DNA of 10,888 bases. Origin: Firmicutes bacterium UBA5449. Its GTDB lineage: Bacteria > Bacillota > SHA-98 > UBA4971. The notes beneath the pieces were generated by a model. The model did no database searches, was not told the origin of the DNA, and was given only the letters and a program-made list of their open reading frames with translations. Made by a program: the position numbers and the translations under genes. The DNA lies in assembly GCA_002424305.1 (NCBI GenBank), contig DIQZ01000095.1, forward strand, positions 53,546 through 64,433, in the 5' to 3' direction. Below, piece after piece: positions 7,020-10,888 of this stretch (its first letter is position 1; each line of letters begins with the position of its first letter).

Positions 7020-7077
7020 AGATATTAGAATACCTAACTATCCTGTAATTACGGGGTAGGTAGGTATTCTAATATTT
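7020..7077. terminator. Long hairpin between convergent glyA and the CBS-PAS-HD gene
   Basis: Arms 7022-7036 and 7061-7075 are perfect 15-bp reverse complements, extended by a G-U and an A-T pair at the base. Inside one mismatch they continue for seven more pairs (7038-7044 with 7053-7059, two of them G-U). The central GTAATTAC is itself self-complementary. The position suggests a bidirectional terminator, but the T-tract on the plus side is only TTT and there is none on the minus side, so it may instead protect mRNA 3' ends. Part of one arm codes for the last residues of the minus-strand gene. Confidence 0.7.
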
Positions 7078-8452
7078 CACCTGTAAAGAGATCGACAACT
7101 CTTGACTTGTTAAAATCAGGGTGAACATTACGCTCGTAAACATATACTCTCGTTCCGTCTACGTCCAGACGTATCGTGGCATCACGGCGCGTGAGCGCAG
7201 CTGAAAGCCCATCTATCAGTTTCAAAAGGCGTAGCATAGGCTTCAGGTGATTGGGGAAATCACAAGGAAGCTGAGTTTCGTCATGATGATGGTGCTTGAT
7301 CAACCATATGACATCATCGTCACGATTGTAAAAATGAGCTGCTATGTCTGCACTCCTTAGAGCATGGGCATGGCTTTCCTCAAATTCATCGAGGGGATCC
7401 ACAGTTTGTCCTATTTCAAACTGGGGTTGAGACTTGCCCAGATCATGAAAGATGATGCTTTGAACAAGCACGTCTTTACTTATTCCGAGGAGTGACATAA
7501 TACCCTTATTGTTAAGATCCGCAAGCACTTTGAGGGCGTTTACTACGTGCTTATAACCTCCGTCAGTAATAACCTCGGTTATTGTGATATCTCCGGAGTC
7601 AGGATCATGACTATCCCTGTATTCCGGTGTGTTTTTTAGTTTGTGTTCAACTCTGGAATTCGGGAGTGTCAGCGCAAAGGCCCGGTCCAGTTCATCCCGG
7701 GAGGACAGAAGTTGAGCCCGCATCTCTTCTTGCCCGGTAATATCTCGAAAAGTTTGGATTACGCCTCCTACCTTACCGTTTTCCAGCATCGGGACATAGT
7801 TTACAGAGAATATGCGTCCATCTGCAAGCGGACTCATCACGTTAAAACGCGGTTTACCTGTCTTCATCACTTCAAATACAGGTGACTCATCCCTGCTGAC
7901 AACCACCGCCCTACTCCCTAGTCTCTCAGAGGCTTTAGCACCCAGAAGCTCTTCTGCAGCGCGATTATACTCGCGGATTATCAAATCCTTATCAATCATG
8001 ATGAGGCCTTCATTTATGGATTGAAGAATGACACTTGAGCGTTTTTCGTGTTTTTCTTGATTTTCCATTGACGAGAGGGCCTTCGTCATCGCTGTCAAGA
8101 TCGAACGTAACGGTAAGGATCCCACTAAGCGGCCGTTCTCAATTACCGGGAGCTCTTGAAGATCTCTGTCCTGAAAAATACGGATTGCGTCATGTAGGTG
8201 AGTTTCAAGGTTAAGGAAGGGGATGTCTTCCCAAGGGGTCATTAGCTCTTCTGCTTTTGTGCCATGGTTTGTCGCTTCAGACCTGAAACCCGGTGTAAAA
8301 GGCAGAAAGGCCTTATAGACAGCGCCAATAGGCATACTGCCACCAGGCGGCATAACATATGCGACCTCACGTTCTGACAAAATTGGTATAAGTGCAGTAA
8401 TTTCTGTGTCGGGACTAACAACTTCAGGCTCAAGCAGGTATAACGAGTTCAC
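7049..8452 (-). CDS. CBS-PAS-HD signalling protein, putative metal-dependent phosphohydrolase
   Basis: A 467-aa, apparently soluble multidomain protein. Residues about 12-125 look like a CBS pair, the second being clearer (EELMTPWEDIPFLNLETHLH, then LPVIENGRLVGSLPL); CBS pairs usually bind adenine nucleotides. Residues about 138-240 are a PAS domain (SINEGLIMIDKDLIIREYNRA ... VGGVIQTFRDITGQEE). A charged linker (241-298) leads to an HD domain with His302, the His336-Asp337 doublet (IIFHDLGK), His361 and His363, the run HHHHDE (387-392) and Asp414 (LIDGLSAAL), giving a full set of likely metal ligands. The GYP motif of HD-GYP cyclic-di-GMP phosphodiesterases is absent, so the substrate is unknown; nucleotide or second-messenger hydrolysis is inference. 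The GTG start at 8452 has no clear ribosome binding site (see findings). It is divergent from the por operon. I cannot give it an established name. Confidence 0.8.
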   Translation of the reverse strand: MNSLYLLEPEVVSPDTEITALIPILSEREVAYVMPPGGSMPIGAVYKAFLPFTPGFRSEATNHGTKAEELMTPWEDIPFLNLETHLHDAIRIFQDRDLQELPVIENGRLVGSLPLRSILTAMTKALSSMENQEKHEKRSSVILQSINEGLIMIDKDLIIREYNRAAEELLGAKASERLGSRAVVVSRDESPVFEVMKTGKPRFNVMSPLADGRIFSVNYVPMLENGKVGGVIQTFRDITGQEEMRAQLLSSRDELDRAFALTLPNSRVEHKLKNTPEYRDSHDPDSGDITITEVITDGGYKHVVNALKVLADLNNKGIMSLLGISKDVLVQSIIFHDLGKSQPQFEIGQTVDPLDEFEESHAHALRSADIAAHFYNRDDDVIWLIKHHHHDETQLPCDFPNHLKPMLRLLKLIDGLSAALTRRDATIRLDVDGTRVYVYERNVHPDFNKSRVVDLFTGEILEYLPTP

Positions 8453-8567
8453 TTTAATACTACTACTCGTGGTTTATTCACCTGCCGTTTCATGTAAGTT
8501 TGAAAAAAATCAAAAACATGCGTATGAACTGGATGCCAGTGATAATCCACATGTAAACCTGCCTATT

Positions 8568-8596
8568 ATGATAACATACGCTAAATGCAAAGTAAA
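8568..8596 (-). promoter_or_regulatory. Candidate promoter for the CBS-PAS-HD gene
   Basis: On the minus strand, TTTACT (8591-8596) and TATCAT (8568-8573) are separated by 17 bp, with TG at 8575-8576 making an extended -10. Transcription would begin near 8561, leaving a leader of about 110 nt. That leader contains an AT-rich imperfect inverted repeat (8491-8520). The rest of the 8453-8759 gap holds the por promoter and operator described separately and no gene I can support. Confidence 0.4.
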
Positions 8597-8652
8597 TCCA
8601 AAAATTCCTATCTATGATGATTTCCAAGTTGAAGATGCATAAGTAGACGGGA

Positions 8653-8663
8653 TGTGCTAGAAT
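8653..8663 (+). promoter_or_regulatory. Extended -10 promoter element of the por operon
   Basis: TAGAAT (8658-8663) is preceded by TGC (8655-8657), an extended -10. No good -35 hexamer is visible 16-18 bp upstream, which is tolerated when an extended -10 is present. The sequence CGGGATGTGCTAG (8648-8660) is identical to the tRNA-Ala promoter at 2177-2189. Transcription would begin near 8670, about 90 nt before porC. Confidence 0.55.
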
Positions 8664-8666
8664 ATA

Positions 8667-8684
8667 TTGTGTGTGTATTCACAA
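8667..8684. promoter_or_regulatory. Rex-like operator over the por transcription start
   Basis: TTGTGTG-TGTA-TTCACAA matches the Rex consensus (TTGTGAA, four bases, TTCACAA) at 12 of 14 positions, with a perfect right half. It begins three bases after the -10 box, so a bound repressor would cover the start site. Rex senses NADH/NAD+ and controls redox and fermentation genes in many Bacillota, which fits an oxidoreductase operon. The same bases match the Crp-type consensus (TGTGA-N6-TCACA) at 9 of 10 positions, so a Crp/Fnr-family regulator is the alternative. Confidence 0.45.
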
Positions 8685-8759
8685 TGTGCCTCAAGGTGTA
8701 TTGAGACATACCGAGGCTAGGTGGTAACAATATTAACGCACATGTGAGGGGGACAGGCT

Positions 8760-9335
8760 ATGGCAGAACTTCTAGAAATTCGCTGGCACGGAAGAGGCGG
8801 CCAAGGCGCGAAAACCGCAGCCATTCTGCTGGGAGAAGCAGTCTCGGCTTCAGGTAAGTATATCCAGGCATTTCCTGAGTATGGTCCTGAGCGTATGGGT
8901 GCGCCGGTGCTTGCATTCAACCGAATTAGTGATGAGCCTATCAGGTTGCATTGTCAGGTGGCAAATCCCGAGATGGTTGTGGTTCTTGACGAAACATTGC
9001 TCGGGAAAGCAGACGTGACTGCAGGAGTGCCCGATGATGGATTGTACATTATTAACACTAACAAATCACCAGAAGAGATGAGAGAACAACTTGGCCTAAC
9101 CGGTGGTAAGGTGTATACTCTCGACGCAATGCAGATATCAATGGAGACGATAGGAAGACCTATTCCTAATACCCCGATGATGGGGGCCTTAATTAGAACG
9201 ACCGGTCTGCTATCAATTGATGAATTTATAGCAAATAGCAGAGACAGGCTTGAGGCCAAGTTCCGCCCTGACATAGTGGAGAAGAATATCCAAGCTATTG
9301 AAAGGGCTTACCAGGAGGTGCAAGGGGAGGAATGA
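8760..9335 (+). CDS. porC: Pyruvate:ferredoxin oxidoreductase, gamma subunit
   Basis: The gamma subunit of the four-subunit 2-oxoacid:ferredoxin oxidoreductase, which oxidises pyruvate with CoA to acetyl-CoA and CO2 and reduces ferredoxin. At 191 aa it has the normal length. The N-terminus EIRWHGRGGQGAKTAAILLG (6-25) is the family signature, followed by QAFPEYGPERMGAPVLAFNR. The later NTPMMGALIRTTG is also typical. GAGGGGG (8746-8752), seven bases before the ATG, supports the start. It is the first gene of the operon and overlaps porD by 4 nt (ATGA), implying translational coupling. The order gamma-delta-alpha-beta is that of PorCDAB in archaea and Thermotoga. Another 2-oxoacid substrate, such as 2-oxoisovalerate, cannot be strictly ruled out from this subunit. 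Confidence 0.93.
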   Translation: MAELLEIRWHGRGGQGAKTAAILLGEAVSASGKYIQAFPEYGPERMGAPVLAFNRISDEPIRLHCQVANPEMVVVLDETLLGKADVTAGVPDDGLYIINTNKSPEEMREQLGLTGGKVYTLDAMQISMETIGRPIPNTPMMGALIRTTGLLSIDEFIANSRDRLEAKFRPDIVEKNIQAIERAYQEVQGEE

Positions 9336-9646
9336 GTGCTGTAGAAAAAGGATGGAAGGATGTTCCCATTGGCGGGTTAGTCCTTGAAGCCGGCAGCGCT
9401 AAGAAGTATGAGACCGGGGACTGGAGGACATATAAGCCTGTCTGGGACGAAGAGAAGTGCAGTAACTGCATGCTTTGCTGGATTTACTGTCCGGATGTGT
9501 CTATCATTGTGAAAGACGGTAAGGTGTCCGGAATAGACTATAAGCACTGCAAAGGTTGCGGAATATGTGCTCATGAGTGTCCCAGGAAGTGTATACAAAT
9601 GGTGCTGGATACAGGAGAGAACGGGGAGGCTGGTGCAGGTGAGTAA
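9332..9646 (+). CDS. porD: Pyruvate:ferredoxin oxidoreductase, delta subunit (2x[4Fe-4S])
   Basis: A 104-aa ferredoxin-like subunit that carries electrons from the catalytic core to external ferredoxin. Two [4Fe-4S] motifs are complete: Cys43, 46, 49 and 53 (CSNCMLCWIYCP), and Cys73, 76, 79 and 83 (CKGCGICAHECP). Cys87 is an additional cysteine. The N-terminal 40 residues, ending in WRTYKPVWDEEKC, are typical of PorD. The ATG overlaps the porC stop by 4 nt, and the porC tail supplies AGGGGAGG (9321-9328) as ribosome binding site. The 3' end overlaps the preferred porA start by 8 nt. Confidence 0.95.
   Translation: MSAVEKGWKDVPIGGLVLEAGSAKKYETGDWRTYKPVWDEEKCSNCMLCWIYCPDVSIIVKDGKVSGIDYKHCKGCGICAHECPRKCIQMVLDTGENGEAGAGE
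9623..9629 (+). promoter_or_regulatory. Ribosome binding site fixing the porA start
   Basis: GGGGAGG lies nine bases before the GTG at 9639 and only three before the in-frame GTG at 9633, so 9639 is preferred. The in-frame ATG at 9567 would place 24 unrelated residues, read out of frame through the porD cluster motif, before the conserved KRIAITGNEAVAEAM start. Confidence 0.75.
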
Positions 9647-10823
9647 GAGAATTGCAATCACCGGTAATGAAGCGGTAGCAGAGGCTATGCGCCAGATTAA
9701 TCCTGATGTTGTGGCAGCCTACCCAATTACCCCTCAGACTGAGATCGTCCAGTTCTTTGCTGATTTTGTGTCAGACGGCAAAGTCGATACAGAATTTGTT
9801 ACTGTAGAGAGCGAGCATTCTGCAATGAGCGCAACAGTTGGCGCTTCAGCCGCAGGTGCAAGGGCGATGACTGCCACATCTTCACAGGGGCTTGCGCTTA
9901 TGTGGGAAGTTCTGTATATTGCTGCAGGGCTTAGACTTCCTATAGTTGCTCCGGTTGTAAACAGAGCGCTTTCTGCTCCGATTAATATCCATTGTGATCA
10001 CAGTGATACAATGGGGGCGCGGGATTCAGGATGGATTCAGATATACTCAGAGGATGCTCAAGAAGCTTATGATAACCTCATCCAGGCAATGCGTATTGCA
10101 GAGCACCCTGATGTGCTGCTTCCGACAATGGTAACGATGGATGGTTTCATTGTCAGTCATGGAATGGGTAACGCAGAGCTTCTTCCAGATGATGTAGTGA
10201 AGAAGTTCGTGCGTGAGTATGAACCTGAGCATTATCTGCTCGATGTTGAAAACCCCATTACAGTTGGGGCTCTTGACTTTTCTGACTGGTATTTTGAGCA
10301 CCGCCGCCAAATGGTGGACGCCCATACTAACGTGAAGGACGTTGTGCTTCAAGTAGCCAAGGAGTTCAAAGAAATTTCAGGCAGAGAGTACAAGTTATTC
10401 GACTCATACAAACTAGACGATGCTGAAGTTGCGATTGTAGTTATTAACTCCGCAGCGGGGACTGCTAAGACAGTCGTAGACAAGTTGAGAGAAAAGGGCC
10501 TTAAGGTAGGACTTCTCAAGATTAGGCTGTTCAGACCATTCCCATACGAGGAAATTGCTGAGGCTTTGTCTGATAAGAAAGCCATTGCTGTGCTTGACAG
10601 AGCTGACAGCTTGTCCTTGATGGGAGGCCCGTTGTACATTGACCTTCGTGCTGCAATGTATGATTCACCCGGCCCAAGGGTCAAGATGGTGAACTACATT
10701 TACGGTCTCGGAGGAAGAGATCTTAATATGGATCAAATAGCCGGGGTATATGATGACCTCATGAAAATTGCTGAAACAGGCGAAGTAACTGAGCCCATAA
10801 CATACCTCGGAGTTAGGGAATAG
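9639..10823 (+). CDS. porA: Pyruvate:ferredoxin oxidoreductase, alpha subunit
   Basis: The alpha subunit forms the catalytic core with PorB, contributing the pyrimidine-binding TPP domain and the domain II/III region. From the GTG at 9639 the product is 394 aa, normal for PorA (about 385-400). Signatures are ITGNEAVAEAM, AAYPITPQTEIVQFF near residue 30, FVTVESEHSAMSATVGA with the likely catalytic glutamate, ATSSQGLALMWEVLYIA, and ALSAPINIHCDHSDTMGARD, the region associated with pyruvate-type enzymes. The C-terminal half includes VVINSAAGTAKTVVDKLREKG and IRLFRPFPYEEI. It overlaps porD by 8 nt and is followed after 12 nt by porB, so translation is probably coupled along the operon. A 2-oxoisovalerate or 2-oxoglutarate specificity is less likely but not excluded. 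Confidence 0.93.
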   Translation: MSKRIAITGNEAVAEAMRQINPDVVAAYPITPQTEIVQFFADFVSDGKVDTEFVTVESEHSAMSATVGASAAGARAMTATSSQGLALMWEVLYIAAGLRLPIVAPVVNRALSAPINIHCDHSDTMGARDSGWIQIYSEDAQEAYDNLIQAMRIAEHPDVLLPTMVTMDGFIVSHGMGNAELLPDDVVKKFVREYEPEHYLLDVENPITVGALDFSDWYFEHRRQMVDAHTNVKDVVLQVAKEFKEISGREYKLFDSYKLDDAEVAIVVINSAAGTAKTVVDKLREKGLKVGLLKIRLFRPFPYEEIAEALSDKKAIAVLDRADSLSLMGGPLYIDLRAAMYDSPGPRVKMVNYIYGLGGRDLNMDQIAGVYDDLMKIAETGEVTEPITYLGVRE

Positions 10824-10835
10824 GAGGCGGCATAT

Positions 10836-10888
10836 ATGGCAAGTCTAAAGGAACTTTCAATGAAGGAACAGCTCCTGTGCGGCGGACA
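10836..10888 (+). CDS. porB: Pyruvate:ferredoxin oxidoreductase, beta subunit (5' end, partial)
   Basis: Seventeen codons are visible before the window ends: MASLKELSMKEQLLCGG. TAGGAGG (10821-10827), overlapping the porA stop, sits eight bases before the ATG. A short helix ending in LL, then CGG and a codon beginning CA, matches the PorB N-terminus, which leads into the cysteine-containing segment for the catalytic [4Fe-4S] cluster. The beta subunit binds the TPP diphosphate. The assignment rests mainly on position directly after porA and on the operon order. Confidence 0.8.
   Translation, partial: MASLKELSMKEQLLCGG

Noticed and set aside
8406..8642. Plus-strand ORF of 78 codons starting with GTG across the CBS-PAS-HD start region
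   Set aside because: No ribosome binding site, first part antisense to a well-supported gene, and composition of the rest typical of AT-rich noncoding DNA. It also runs into the por promoter.
9567..9638. N-terminal extension of porA from an ATG inside porD
   Set aside because: It overlaps the second cluster motif of porD in another frame and adds residues foreign to PorA; the GTG at 9639 has a well-spaced ribosome binding site.

Overview
The window looks like core chromosome of an anaerobic, Gram-positive-type bacterium, most likely a Bacillota (Clostridia-like) lineage. The evidence is the greA-lysS pair, strong AGGAGG-type ribosome binding sites, the DXP-independent vitamin B6 enzyme PdxS, and a four-subunit pyruvate:ferredoxin oxidoreductase in the order gamma-delta-alpha-beta. 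This placement is inference; no rRNA or other lineage marker is present. No CRISPR array, insertion sequence, phage gene or integration scar was seen.

Layout. Positions 1-114 hold the 3' end of an unrecognised plus-strand gene. It is followed by greA and lysS, spaced like an operon. A GC-rich palindrome after lysS carries the -35 box of a promoter for a tRNA-Ala(CGC) gene with an encoded CCA end and a good intrinsic terminator. Next, on the minus strand, is a membrane-anchored ClpP/SppA-fold protease of the SDH family. A divergent region of about 300 bp separates it from a plus-strand group, patB-like aminotransferase/C-S lyase, pdxS and glyA, with gaps of about 60 nt. That group makes PLP and carries two PLP-dependent enzymes of sulfur and serine/glycine metabolism. 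pdxT, the usual glutaminase partner of pdxS, is not beside it.

A long hairpin separates glyA from a convergent minus-strand gene for a CBS-PAS-HD signalling protein. Divergent from that gene, after a regulatory region of about 300 bp, is the por operon (porC, porD, porA, start of porB), which joins pyruvate oxidation to ferredoxin reduction. Its promoter has an extended -10 element and, over the expected transcription start, an 18-bp near-match to the Rex (NADH/NAD+ sensor) operator.

No wholly new system is evident. The points most worth a second look are the Rex-like operator at por, the CBS-PAS-HD regulator next to it, the PLP-centred pdxS cluster without pdxT, the tRNA promoter inside a palindrome, a proline-to-serine change in motif 1 of LysRS, and the convergent hairpin with a stop codon in its loop.
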